Positions 15,323-23,538 of a stretch of DNA of 64,000 bases are shown here, one piece after another (the first letter of the stretch is position 1; each line of letters opens with the position of its first letter). The stretch comes from Arthrobacter sp. 18067. GTDB lineage: Bacteria; Actinomycetota; Actinomycetes; Actinomycetales; Micrococcaceae. The notes beneath the pieces are model-generated. The model was not told the DNA's origin. It worked only from the letters and a program-made list of their open reading frames with translations, and did not search any database. The stretch is from positions 1-64,000 of the forward strand of contig NZ_CACSJJ010000025.1 in assembly GCF_902706295.1 (NCBI RefSeq), in the 5' to 3' direction. The position numbers were made by a program, and so were the translations under genes.

Positions 15323-16735
15323 ATGGAGACTTACGACGCCCTGCTGGCCTCGATCACCCCAGCCGACGGCCAGAACAGCCGCACCATTTTCGACCCCGCC
15401 ACGGGCGAGGCTGTTGGCCAAGCCCCTGTTCACACCGTCGAGGACCTCGAAACCGCCATCACCGCCGCCGCTGCCGCACAACCGGCGTGGGCTGCCTTGG
15501 GCCACGACGCCCGGTCCGCCGCGCTGATGAAGGCCGCCGACGCCGTCGAACGCGCCGCTGAAGAGCTGGCCCAGCTCCTCTCCCGCGAGCAGGGCAAGCC
15601 CCTGAACGGGCCGAACGCCCGCTTCGAAGTCGGCGCCTGCGCCGCATGGCTGCGCGCCACGGCCGCAACCCCGCTGGATCCCGAAACCGTGGTGGACGAC
15701 GGCGAAACCCGCGCCGAACTGCACTACCGGCCCATCGGCGTCGTGGGTGCCATTGGTCCCTGGAACTGGCCCATGATGATCACCGTCTGGCAGATCGCCC
15801 CGGCACTTCGCATGGGCAACGCCGTGGTGGTCAAGCCCTCCGAATACACCCCCCTGTCCGTGCTGGCGCTGGCCGCGATCATCAACGAAGAGCTGCCTGA
15901 AGGCCTGCTGTCCGTGGTCTCCGGTGGACGCGAGGTCGGCGAAGCACTGGCGTCGCACGATGCAATCGGCAAGGTCATGTTCACCGGCTCCACCGCCACG
16001 GGCAAGGCGATCATCCGCTCCTCCGCGGACACCGTCAAGCGGCTCACGCTGGAGCTTGGCGGCAATGACGCAGGCATCGTGCTCCCGGACTCCGACCCCA
16101 AGGCCATCGCCGAGGGCCTGTTCTGGGGCGCGTTCATCAACACCGGCCAGACCTGCGCCGCCCTGAAGCGCCTGTACGTGCACGAGTCCCAGTACGAGGC
16201 CGTGTGTTCCGAGCTCACGGCTGTTGCTGCGGCGATGCCGATGGGCAATGGCTTGGATGAGAACAATGTGCTCGGGCCTCTGCAGAACCGGCAACAGTAC
16301 GACATCGTCGCCCGGCTTGTGGAGGCCGCTCGCGATTCCGGTGCGAGGGTGCTGATCGGCGGCAACCCCGACGCTGACCAGCCCGGCAACTTCTACCCCA
16401 CCACGTTGGTCGCCGACATCGACAACGACAACCCGCTGGTCGCCGAGGAGCAGTTCGGCCCGGCATTGCCGATCATCAAATACAGCACCGTAGACGAGGC
16501 GGTCGCCAAGGCGAACGCGCTCGACGTCGGGCTGGGCGCCTCGGTCTGGTCCTCGGACTTGGGTGCTGCCCGCGAAGTCGCATCCCGTATCCAGGCTGGC
16601 ACCGTGTGGATCAACAAGCACGGAGCTGTGGACCCGCGCATCCCGTTCGGTGGTGCAAAGCAGTCCGGCTACGGCCTGGAGTTCGGAGCCGAGGGCCTCA
16701 AGGCCTTGGGTGTCCCGCAGATCATCAACGGCTAA
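15323..16735 (+). CDS. NAD(P)-dependent aldehyde dehydrogenase family protein
   Basis: A 470-residue aldehyde dehydrogenase. Cofactor-binding motifs are VGAIGPWNWPMMITVW and NAVVVKPSEYTP, the general base Glu is in LTLELGGNDAGIV, and the catalytic Cys is in NTGQTCAALKRLYV. GGAG lies directly upstream of the ATG at 15323, which fits the usual family N-terminus; an in-frame GTG at 15248 would add 25 residues with no clear function. It would oxidise aldehydes such as the phenylacetaldehyde produced by the nearby amine oxidase. A palindromic element directly follows the stop. Confidence 0.9.
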   Translation: METYDALLASITPADGQNSRTIFDPATGEAVGQAPVHTVEDLETAITAAAAAQPAWAALGHDARSAALMKAADAVERAAEELAQLLSREQGKPLNGPNARFEVGACAAWLRATAATPLDPETVVDDGETRAELHYRPIGVVGAIGPWNWPMMITVWQIAPALRMGNAVVVKPSEYTPLSVLALAAIINEELPEGLLSVVSGGREVGEALASHDAIGKVMFTGSTATGKAIIRSSADTVKRLTLELGGNDAGIVLPDSDPKAIAEGLFWGAFINTGQTCAALKRLYVHESQYEAVCSELTAVAAAMPMGNGLDENNVLGPLQNRQQYDIVARLVEAARDSGARVLIGGNPDADQPGNFYPTTLVADIDNDNPLVAEEQFGPALPIIKYSTVDEAVAKANALDVGLGASVWSSDLGAAREVASRIQAGTVWINKHGAVDPRIPFGGAKQSGYGLEFGAEGLKALGVPQIING

Positions 16736-16742
16736 CTCCTTT

Positions 16743-16808
16743 CCCAACTGAGTCGCAGCAGAGCGCGTTTTGAGCCCTCAAAACGCGCTCTGCTGCTACG
16801 TAGATGGG
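16743..16808. repeat. Intergenic inverted repeat, copy 2 of 3 (possible bidirectional terminator)
   Basis: The arms run CCCAACTGAGTCGCAGCAG and onward, and meet at CGCGTTTTGAG-CCCTCAAAACGCG; the inner stems pair almost perfectly over about 20 bases. It begins eight bases after the aldehyde dehydrogenase stop, and its right arm holds the stop of a small opposite-strand ORF, so it could end transcription from both sides. It shares the outer CCCAACT..GTCGCAG and inner TTTTGAG blocks with the copies at 9035 and 41138. Confidence 0.8.
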
Positions 16809-16903
16809 TTCTTGGGGCGCATGGCGAGTGCTGTCGCGAGGATCATGACGCCGGACCCGGCTATTGCGATGTTGTGCGTTTGGAACACTTTTGCAGTCGT
16901 CAC
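16796..16903 (-). CDS. Possible small membrane protein, 35 residues
   Basis: On the minus strand a GTG at 16903 preceded by GAGGG (seven-base spacing) opens a 35-codon frame: MTTAKVFQTHNIAIAGSGVM followed by ILATALAMRPKNPST. One hydrophobic stretch (IAIAGSGVMILATALAM) could span the membrane. It ends inside the right arm of the palindromic repeat and converges on the aldehyde dehydrogenase gene. The spacing and hydrophobic core suggest a real small gene, but it is short enough to be chance. The rest of the 269 bases up to pheA shows nothing I recognise. Confidence 0.4.
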   Translation of the reverse strand: MTTAKVFQTHNIAIAGSGVMILATALAMRPKNPST

Positions 16904-17004
16904 TGGCCGCCCTCAATCCTTGCCCTGAACCTAGAGAAGGCGGTTCCCACTTGTCCAGTCACAGGGTGGACGCAGTTGGGAAGCCGGGCGCTCCGCATGT
17001 AAGC

Positions 17005-17871
17005 ATGAGCACCATGGCCCAGAAGATTGCGTACCAAGGTGAGCCCGGAGCCAATTCGGATCTCGCGTGCAAGGAAATGTTCCCCGAACTCGAAAGCGTC
17101 CCCTGCGCGAGCTTTGAGGACGCCTTTGAATTGGTGTCCACCGGCGAAGTCGATCTGGCCATGATCCCGATTGAGAACTCCATCGCCGGACGCGTGGCCG
17201 ACATCCACGTCCTGCTTCCGCAGTCGAAGCTCCAGATTGTTGGCGAGTACTTCCTCCCGATCCGCTTCGACCTCCTGGGCATTCCGGGCAGCACCATCGA
17301 AGGCGCAACGGAAGTGCACAGCCACATCCACGCGCTCGGTCAGTGCCGCCGGATCATCCGTGAAGCCGGCCTCAAGCCGGTCATCGCAGGTGACACCGCC
17401 GGCTCGGCCCGCGAAGTCAGGGACTGGAACGATCCGCGCAAACTCTCCCTCGCTCCGCCGCTGGCCGCCCAGCTGTACGGGTTGGAGGTCTTGGCCTCCG
17501 GTGTCGAAGATGACCCCACCAATACCACCCGCTTTGTTGTCCTGGCCCGTGAACGTGAACTGCCTACGAAGGAAGAACTTCCGGGTCCGGCGATCACCAG
17601 CTTCGTTTTCCGGGTCCGCAACGTCCCGTCCGCCCTCTACAAGGCACTCGGCGGCTTCGCGACCAACGGCCTCAATATGACCCGGCTGGAGAGCTACATG
17701 GTGGGCGACGAATTCGCCGCCACGATGTTCCTTTCCGACGTCGAAGGTCACCCCGAGGACGCCCGACTCCGCCGGGCGCTGGAGGAACTGGAGTTCTTCA
17801 CCACGGAGGTCCGGGTACTGGGCGTCTATGCCGCGGACGGATACCGCGAACGGAACACTGTCAGCGCCTGA
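17005..17871 (+). CDS. pheA: Prephenate dehydratase
   Basis: A 288-residue enzyme converting prephenate to phenylpyruvate in phenylalanine synthesis. It has the catalytic-domain segments KIAYQGEPGANSDLA, IPIENSIAGRVADIHVLL and the Thr-Arg-Phe motif in NTTRFVVLARE, then an ACT domain from about residue 195 (ITSFVFRVRNVPSALYKALGGF) with the LESYM feature of phenylalanine feedback sites. The ATG at 17005 fits the family N-terminus; the open frame continues upstream to 16864 but encodes an unrelated sequence. No chorismate mutase domain is fused. It appears monocistronic. Confidence 0.95.
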   Translation: MSTMAQKIAYQGEPGANSDLACKEMFPELESVPCASFEDAFELVSTGEVDLAMIPIENSIAGRVADIHVLLPQSKLQIVGEYFLPIRFDLLGIPGSTIEGATEVHSHIHALGQCRRIIREAGLKPVIAGDTAGSAREVRDWNDPRKLSLAPPLAAQLYGLEVLASGVEDDPTNTTRFVVLARERELPTKEELPGPAITSFVFRVRNVPSALYKALGGFATNGLNMTRLESYMVGDEFAATMFLSDVEGHPEDARLRRALEELEFFTTEVRVLGVYAADGYRERNTVSA

Positions 17872-17926
17872 CGCTTCCGCGGCAGGGCATGACCGGGACG
17901 GCGTCCGCAACTTTTAGTACAGGATT

Positions 17927-17944
17927 GCGTGAATACATCCACGC
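17927..17944. promoter_or_regulatory. Operator dyad directly before the cmtR-like start
   Basis: GCGTGAATACATCCACGC is an 18-bp dyad with 5-base GCGTG/CACGC arms and ends on the base before the ATG at 17945. The ATACAT inside it could be a -10 element for a leaderless transcript, so metal-free regulator bound here would block initiation. It lies directly upstream of the metal-sensor gene and so fits autorepression. Confidence 0.6.
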
Positions 17945-18286
17945 ATGTACTTTGATTTCATGGAGACACTCACGCATGCGCCAGTGCTGGCCCGCTTTGG
18001 CTACGCCGTCTCAGACCCCACCCGCGCACAGGTCCTGCTGACCCTCGCCGAGTCGCCGTCGTATCCGTCCGACTTAGCGGACGCTGTCGGGGTATCGCGA
18101 CAAAGCATGTCCAACCACCTGACCTGCCTCCGCGGCTGCGGTTTGGTGGTTGCAGTTCCGGACGGCAGGCGCACCCGTTACGAATTGGCCGACGCCCGCT
18201 TGGGTCACGCGATCAAAGACTTGCTGGGCGTGGTGCTGGCCGTGGACCCTGCTTGCTGCGCGCCTGACGGAACCTGCGTGGCATGA
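17945..18286 (+). CDS. cmtR: CmtR-like ArsR/SmtB metal sensor (Cd/Pb type)
   Basis: A 113-residue winged-helix repressor resembling Mycobacterium tuberculosis CmtR: SDPTRAQVLLTL, GVSRQSMSNHLTCLRGCGLVV and DGRRTRYELADARL. The two Cys of LTCLRGCG match CmtR Cys57 and Cys61, and the C-terminal DPACCAPDGTC offers the third thiolate, so cadmium or lead sensing is expected. An ATG 15 bases downstream (17960) is an alternative start; neither has a Shine-Dalgarno, and the dyad next to 17945 suggests a leaderless message. The stop overlaps the transporter gene (ATGA), so sensor and transporter form an operon. Confidence 0.85.
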   Translation: MYFDFMETLTHAPVLARFGYAVSDPTRAQVLLTLAESPSYPSDLADAVGVSRQSMSNHLTCLRGCGLVVAVPDGRRTRYELADARLGHAIKDLLGVVLAVDPACCAPDGTCVA

Positions 18287-18984
18287 GCGCCCCTTTGCTT
18301 TTACTCACAGCGGATCGCCGGCTGGTTCTCACACGTCGCATCCGGCTGTTCGCCGCCGCGACCATCACCTACAACGTCCTCGAAGCCGTCGCAGCTCTCT
18401 GGGCTGGTGGAGTGGCGGACTCTTCAGCCCTGATTGGCTTTGGGCTGGACTCCGTGGTGGAAGTCGCTTCCGCAGTGGCCCTGTCCTGGCAGTTCTCCTC
18501 CAAGGATCCCGAACGCCGCGAACACCTGACGCTGCGCATCATCGCCGTCTCATTCTTCGCGCTGGCAGCGTTCGTCACTGTGGACGCAATCAGGTCGCTC
18601 ACCGGAGGGGGCGAGGCCCAGCATTCCACGCCAGGCATTGTGATAGCGGCTTTGAGCCTTGCGATCATGCCGGCCCTTTCCTACTACCAGCGTCGGGCCG
18701 GCAGGGAACTTGGCTCCAGAACTGCAGTGGCGGACTCGAAGCAGACGCTGCTCTGCACGTACCTCTCAGGCGTGCTGCTGATCGGACTGGTGCTGAACAG
18801 CGCTCTGGGTTGGTGGTGGGCCGACGCCGGCGCAGCACTGGTGATTGCCGCCATCGCCGTTCGTGAGGGCGCGAACGCCTGGCGCGGAGACGTCTGCTGC
18901 ACCGCCCCCAGCACAAACACACCAACCCATGGCGCGGCAGACGCCGACTGCTGCCAAACGGTGGAAGAAAAACCGCCAGCGTAG
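18283..18984 (+). CDS. Cation-diffusion-facilitator-like membrane transporter
   Basis: A 233-residue membrane protein with five or six helices. It begins like cation diffusion facilitators (TYNVLEAVAALWAGGVADSSALIGFGLDSVVEV, with the His/Asp-type transmembrane site) and has a second such element in ALGWWWADAGAALVIA. The cytoplasmic C-terminal domain of full-length CDF proteins is missing, and the tail is Cys/His-rich instead (VCCTAPS, HGAADADCC), suggesting metal binding. It is translationally coupled to the CmtR-like sensor, so a role in heavy-metal efflux under its control is likely. Confidence 0.85.
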   Translation: MSAPLLLLTADRRLVLTRRIRLFAAATITYNVLEAVAALWAGGVADSSALIGFGLDSVVEVASAVALSWQFSSKDPERREHLTLRIIAVSFFALAAFVTVDAIRSLTGGGEAQHSTPGIVIAALSLAIMPALSYYQRRAGRELGSRTAVADSKQTLLCTYLSGVLLIGLVLNSALGWWWADAGAALVIAAIAVREGANAWRGDVCCTAPSTNTPTHGAADADCCQTVEEKPPA

Positions 18985-19034
18985 AACAACCCTCCCTTCC
19001 AAACCAGCCACCCACCGCGACCAGGAAAGCATCC

Positions 19035-19727
19035 ATGACGCAAGCACCACCACGCCCCCGGCCCGCCGTAGACACCGCCAAGAAAGTCCGCATCATCGTG
19101 TGGATCCTGATCGCGGCTGTTGTAGCGGCAGGGGTCATCTGGTTCGCAGTGTTCACGGCCACCAAGCCGGCCCCCAGCACCGCTGCGCCGGCGGGCGGAG
19201 CACAGTTGGTCCGCGAAGACAGCCACAGGATCACCACTCCTGCCACCGAAAAGGCGCAGCTGGTGGAGTTCCTGGACTTCGAATGCGAGTCCTGCCGTGC
19301 CGCCTACCCGTTGGTGGAGGAACTAAAAGAGGAATACGGGGACCGGATCACTTTCGTCCAGCGCTACTTCCCCCTCGCCGGGCACAGGAATTCCGGAACT
19401 GCCGCGCTGGCCGTTGAAGCTGCCGCCCAGCAAGGCAAGTACGAGGTGATGGTGGCCAAGTTGTTCGCAACACAGCCGCAATGGGGCGAAAAGTCTGACT
19501 CGCAGGCATCGACGTTCCGCAGTTACGCACAGGAACTTGGCTTGGACATGGCGCAATACGATGCCGCCGTCGCGGACGAAAAAACCCAGGCACGAATTCG
19601 AAAGGACGCCAGCGACGGCAACGCCCTTGGCGTCACAGGTACCCCGACATTCTTCCTCGACGTCAAGAAGCTCACCTTGGACACCGAGGAGCAGTTCCGG
19701 GAACTGCTCGACGAAGCCGCCAAATAG
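19035..19727 (+). CDS. Membrane-anchored DsbA-like thioredoxin-fold protein
   Basis: A 230-residue protein with an N-terminal membrane anchor at about residues 19-41 (IIVWILIAAVVAAGVIWFAVF) and an extracytoplasmic DsbA-like domain. The active site is CESC at 84-87, and the cis-proline loop is VTGTPTFF near residue 205. It probably catalyses disulfide formation or transfer outside the membrane. It is 50 bases after the CDF-like gene on the same strand and may be co-transcribed, which would put thiol redox work next to thiophilic-metal efflux. Confidence 0.9.
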   Translation: MTQAPPRPRPAVDTAKKVRIIVWILIAAVVAAGVIWFAVFTATKPAPSTAAPAGGAQLVREDSHRITTPATEKAQLVEFLDFECESCRAAYPLVEELKEEYGDRITFVQRYFPLAGHRNSGTAALAVEAAAQQGKYEVMVAKLFATQPQWGEKSDSQASTFRSYAQELGLDMAQYDAAVADEKTQARIRKDASDGNALGVTGTPTFFLDVKKLTLDTEEQFRELLDEAAK

Positions 19728-19746
19728 ACTCCTGCTGGCCGGTGGA

Positions 19747-20997
19747 TCAGGATTGGCCGGAAAGCGTCAGGGTGATGAGCACCATGTTCAGTCCCACGAT
19801 CAAGGTGGCGCTGGTCCAGCCAGCGACCTTCAAGGCCGTGGAATCCGTGTGAATGCCCATCACGTCACGCTTGCCGGTGAGCCGGATCAGCGGGATCAGG
19901 GCGAAGGGGATGCCGAAGCTCAAGAGCACCTGGCTCAGGACCAAGGCCAGGGTCGGCTCGATGCCCGCACCGAGGATGATCAAGGCGGGAATGAGCGTGA
20001 TCACCCGGCGCGTCAGCAGGGGGATCCGGATTTTCAGCAAACCGCCCATGATGGTCGCACCGGCGTAGCAGCCTACCGAGGTCGAGGCCAAGCCCGAGGC
20101 AAGCAAGCCGATGGCGAAGATGACGCCGATGGCTGGGCCCAGGGCCGACGTCACCGCAGCGTGTGCGCCGGCGATCGTGTCCGTTCCCTCGATTCCACGA
20201 AGGCTGGATGCGGCAAGCAACAGCATCGAAATGTTGACCACACCCGCCAACAGCAAGGCGCCCACGACATCGAAGCGCGTTGCGCGGATCAGCCGCGTCC
20301 GCACAGCAGGGTCTTCCGAAAAACCGTGACGGTCCCGGGCCAAGGCTGAGTGGAGATAGATCGCATGGGGCATTACGGTTGCCCCGAGCATGCTCGCCGC
20401 CAACAGGACCGTATCCGTCCCCTCAAATCGGGGTACCAGGCCAGCCAAGGCGCTGCCGGCATCCGGCGGGTTCACGAAGAGTCCGGACACGAACCCAACG
20501 GCAATGACGCCCAGCAGCACCAGGATTGCGTACTCAAAGGATCGTTGCCCGCGGTGTGACTGCAACGCCAGGAGCAACATCGAGGCCACGCCAATGATGA
20601 CGCCACCGGCAAGAAGCGGGAGCCCGAAAAGCAGGTTCAAGGCCACTGCCCCACCGATCACCTCGGCCATGTCCGTGGCACCAGCCACGATCTCAGCCTG
20701 TACCCAGTAGAGGCGCCGCCGCTTGGTACCCAGCCGCTTGCCCAGGATTTCCGGGAGGCTCATTCCCGTCGCCAAGCCCAGTTTGGCCGATTGGTACTGC
20801 ACCAAAACAGCCATGGCATTGGCTACCACCAGAACCCACACCAGCAAGTACCCGTAGTTGGCACCGGCGGTGAGGTTCGCAGCTACGTTGCCCGGATCCA
20901 CATAGGCGATGGCGGCCACGAAGGCCGGGCCCAGCAGCAGGAGCCGTGACCACACCTTGCGGGGCGCACGACGGGTTTCGAGAGTGGGCGCAGCCAT
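19747..20997 (-). CDS. mntH: Nramp-family Mn2+/Fe2+ transporter
   Basis: A 416-residue proton-coupled divalent-metal importer with about eleven helices. The TM1 DPGN motif is at 34-37 (AYVDPGNVAANLT), and the TM6 motif is MPHAIYLHS. I use the ATG at 20997 because GAGGA lies upstream with proper spacing; an in-frame ATG at 21012 adds five residues. A DtxR/MntR-like box lies 42 bases upstream of this start. The gene converges on the DsbA-like gene with a 19-base gap. Confidence 0.93.
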   Translation of the reverse strand: MAAPTLETRRAPRKVWSRLLLLGPAFVAAIAYVDPGNVAANLTAGANYGYLLVWVLVVANAMAVLVQYQSAKLGLATGMSLPEILGKRLGTKRRRLYWVQAEIVAGATDMAEVIGGAVALNLLFGLPLLAGGVIIGVASMLLLALQSHRGQRSFEYAILVLLGVIAVGFVSGLFVNPPDAGSALAGLVPRFEGTDTVLLAASMLGATVMPHAIYLHSALARDRHGFSEDPAVRTRLIRATRFDVVGALLLAGVVNISMLLLAASSLRGIEGTDTIAGAHAAVTSALGPAIGVIFAIGLLASGLASTSVGCYAGATIMGGLLKIRIPLLTRRVITLIPALIILGAGIEPTLALVLSQVLLSFGIPFALIPLIRLTGKRDVMGIHTDSTALKVAGWTSATLIVGLNMVLITLTLSGQS

Positions 20998-21038
20998 GGT
21001 CATCCTCATCATCGGGGCATTCTGCTATGAGGATAGCG

Positions 21039-21057
21039 GAAAGTTAGGCGTACCGAA
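21039..21057. promoter_or_regulatory. DtxR/MntR-type metal box upstream of mntH
   Basis: Read on the minus strand, TTCGGTACGCCTAACTTTC matches 13 of 19 positions of the DtxR/IdeR consensus TTAGGTTAGSCTAACCTAA, with the half site GCCTAAC exact. It is 42 bases upstream of the mntH start, where a manganese- or iron-loaded DtxR-family repressor would act. Confidence 0.55.
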
Positions 21058-21084
21058 AAGTACTCTTTAGGCGGCCCGATCGAT

Positions 21085-22485
21085 CTACGAGGTTCCCGCG
21101 TCGTAGGGACTCTGGTTTTCGCTTGAACGGCCATGGGTCAATCCGGTGGGGATGCCGACCAACACAGGCTGCTGCGTTGCGCAGCAACCGTCCGGTTCAC
21201 CCACGGACGGCACAGCCGCAGCGGGAACATCGCAACTGGTACCGGAGCCGGCTGAGCACACGCCGGTTTCGGGCAGCTCGAGGTGAACGGCACCTGCTGA
21301 TACATAGTCACCGGCGAGTGCCGCAGCCACTGACCGGACCTGCTCATAGCCCGTTGCCAGCAAGAAGGTGGGCGCACGCCCATACGACTTCACGCCCACG
21401 ATGTAAAAGTCCTTCTCGGGATGGGCGAGTACTTTGGCGCCATGCGCCGGGACGGTGCCGCACGAGTGGAACTCAGGATCAATGAGCGGACCAAGTTCCG
21501 TCGGTGCTTCGACGGCGGGGTCCAGATTGAGGCGGAGCTCCCTGTGCATGGTGAGATCAGGACGGAAGCCGGTACAAGGCACGACGACGTCCGTCACCAG
21601 GGTGCGTCCGTCACCGGACGCTACAGTGACGCCTCCCGCGGAGTCTTCCAGCGTGCTGATACCGAACCCTGTGTGCAACTCGACCTGACCTGAGTCCACC
21701 AACCGGCGAAGCCTGGCCCCGAGCTGTCCCCGCGCTGGCAAACCATCGGCATCGCCACCGCCGTAGACCTTGTCCGGAGAAGCTCCGCGTACAGCCCACA
21801 GGATGCGGGTATCCGGCTCCTGCTTAGCCAGCTCCGTAAGGCTGATCAGGGTGTTTGCTGCAGAATGCCCAGCGCCGACCACCAGGACACGGCGGCCCGC
21901 GAAGGCAGCGCGGTCCCGCCCAACAACGTCGGGCAAGGGTGACGAGATCTTGCCTGCTGCATGGTCTTCGCCAATTGCCGGCAGACCGGACGTTCCCAAG
22001 GGATTTCGGGCGGACCACGTGCCGGAGGCGTCGATGACAGCTGACACCGCGTAATCGAGCACTTCCCCGGCAGATTGCTCAACGCGAACAATAAAGGGTG
22101 TTGCATCGCGGTGGCGCACATGGGTCTTGTCCATGCCCTGACGGGTGACTGCCAGGACCCGTGCGTCCGTGTGGAGCCGGGAGGCTATCTCCGGAGTTGC
22201 CGCCAAGGGAGCCAGGTACTCGTCGATGAGTTCCCCGCCGTAGGGCAGGGCCGTCAGCCGGGGCGTCTCCCAACCGTTGGACTCAAGCAGTCTGACGGCT
22301 GCGGCGTCGAGGTTGAAACGCCAAGGCGAGAACAACCGGACGTGGCGCCACTGCCCAATGGCTGCAGCGGCAGTCGGGCCCGCTTCGAAGATGATCGGAT
22401 CCAATCCGCGCTCGAGCAGCTGGGCTGCTGCGGCCAATCCGATAGGGCCCGCGCCTATGACGGCCACGGGAGAGTTCTCATGCAT
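21085..22485 (-). CDS. arsO: Arsenic-operon FAD/NAD(P)-binding oxidoreductase (ArsO-like)
   Basis: A 466-residue flavoprotein with an N-terminal FAD site (VAVIGAGPIGLAAAAQLLERG), a second dinucleotide site (RRVLVVGAGHSAANTLISL) and a C-terminal part after residue 400 rich in Cys (GVCSAGSGTSCDVP, PDGCCATQQ). It is the last gene of the arsenic operon, and the gene set matches the Streptomyces arsRBOCT clusters where arsO encodes a flavin monooxygenase-like protein. Its substrate is not established; organoarsenical or arsenite oxidation and thiol-arsenic handling are possible. The Cys pairs at the tail could bind As(III). It follows arsT after a 51-base gap containing a short tandem duplication. 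Confidence 0.8.
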   Translation of the reverse strand: MHENSPVAVIGAGPIGLAAAAQLLERGLDPIIFEAGPTAAAAIGQWRHVRLFSPWRFNLDAAAVRLLESNGWETPRLTALPYGGELIDEYLAPLAATPEIASRLHTDARVLAVTRQGMDKTHVRHRDATPFIVRVEQSAGEVLDYAVSAVIDASGTWSARNPLGTSGLPAIGEDHAAGKISSPLPDVVGRDRAAFAGRRVLVVGAGHSAANTLISLTELAKQEPDTRILWAVRGASPDKVYGGGDADGLPARGQLGARLRRLVDSGQVELHTGFGISTLEDSAGGVTVASGDGRTLVTDVVVPCTGFRPDLTMHRELRLNLDPAVEAPTELGPLIDPEFHSCGTVPAHGAKVLAHPEKDFYIVGVKSYGRAPTFLLATGYEQVRSVAAALAGDYVSAGAVHLELPETGVCSAGSGTSCDVPAAAVPSVGEPDGCCATQQPVLVGIPTGLTHGRSSENQSPYDAGTS

Positions 22486-22504
22486 GGGTTACTCGTTCCT
22501 CCGT

Positions 22505-22547
22505 TGGGCAAATTCCCAGAAGTAGGTGGGCAATTCTCAGAAGTGGG
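22505..22547. repeat. Short tandem duplication spanning the arsT stop
   Basis: Two near-identical 21/22-bp units, TGGGCAAATTCCCAGAAGTAGG (22505-22526) and TGGGCAATTCTCAGAAGTGGG (22527-22547), occupy the arsT-arsO junction. The second unit encodes the last residues and stop of arsT on the minus strand, so it looks like a recent duplication of the gene end that lengthened the gap to arsO. Confidence 0.65.
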
Positions 22548-23514
22548 TGGGCTCTTCAACCAGTGCAGTTGCGATGCTGTCGGCGTCGTCCAAAGCAGCG
22601 AGGTACCGCTCGGCGTCCAGCGCCGCCGAGCACCCGGTGCCCGCAGCAGTAATGGCCTGGCGATAGCGGTGATCCACTGCGTCACCGCAAGCAAAAACAC
22701 CCGAAAGGTTGGTGCATGTTGTAGGCGAGTCCACCTTGATGTAGCCCTCGGCGTCCAAGTCCACCTGGCCTTCAACCAACTCAGTACGCGGCAAATGACC
22801 GATGGCCACGAAGATTCCGGTTGCCGCCTGTTCCCGCGTTTCACCTGTCCGAGTGTCCTTGAGCGTCACACCGGTGACCTTGGTGTCTCCGTGGATGGCT
22901 GTGATGGCAGAGTTCCAGGCGAACGTGATCTTGGGGTTGTCCTTGGCCCTCTGAGCCATGATCCGTGAGGCCCTGAGTTCGCCCTTACGCACCACCACTG
23001 TCACGGATTTTCCGAAGCGCGTCAGGAAGGTGGCCTCTTCCATGGCGGAGTCGCCGCCGCCCACCACGATGATGTCCTGCTCACGGAAGAAAAAACCGTC
23101 GCAGGTCGCACACCAGGACACGCCGTGTCCGCTGAGCTTCTTCTCTTCCGGCAGGCCGAGTTCCTTGTAGGCGGAGCCTGTGGCGAGGATGACCGCAGGA
23201 GCCTCATGGGTCTCGCCTGCCCCGGTGACCACGCGCTTAAGGTGGCCCCTTAGATCAACCTCAGTGACGTCGTCGAACACTATCCGTGCGCCGAATTTCT
23301 CGGCTTGTTCCTGAAGCCCGTCCATGAGCTCCGGCCCTTGTATGCCACCGGGAAATCCGGGGAAGTTTTCTACTTCCGTGGTGTTCATGAGGGCCCCGCC
23401 GGCAGTAACAGAGCCGGCCAGAACCAAAGGTTTCAACCCAGCACGGGCCGCATAGATGGCAGCCGTGTAGCCGGCAGGGCCGGACCCGATAATGATCAGT
23501 TGTTCGTTGCTCAT
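22537..23514 (-). CDS. arsT: Thioredoxin reductase of the arsenic operon (ArsT)
   Basis: A 325-residue low-molecular-weight thioredoxin reductase. The FAD motif GSGPAGYTAAIYAARAG is at the N-terminus, the redox pair is Cys135 and Cys138 in SWCATCDGFFFR, and the NADPH motif is VVGGGDSAMEEATFLTRFG. It supplies electrons from NADPH to thioredoxin, which recycles the arsenate reductase encoded directly upstream (25-base gap). An AGGAG site precedes the ATG at eight bases. Placement inside an arsenic operon matches the arsT gene of Streptomyces; it is probably not the housekeeping trxB. Confidence 0.92.
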   Translation of the reverse strand: MSNEQLIIIGSGPAGYTAAIYAARAGLKPLVLAGSVTAGGALMNTTEVENFPGFPGGIQGPELMDGLQEQAEKFGARIVFDDVTEVDLRGHLKRVVTGAGETHEAPAVILATGSAYKELGLPEEKKLSGHGVSWCATCDGFFFREQDIIVVGGGDSAMEEATFLTRFGKSVTVVVRKGELRASRIMAQRAKDNPKITFAWNSAITAIHGDTKVTGVTLKDTRTGETREQAATGIFVAIGHLPRTELVEGQVDLDAEGYIKVDSPTTCTNLSGVFACGDAVDHRYRQAITAAGTGCSAALDAERYLAALDDADSIATALVEEPTHF

Positions 23515-23538
23515 GGGAGTCGCTCCTGGTAGTCGGAT

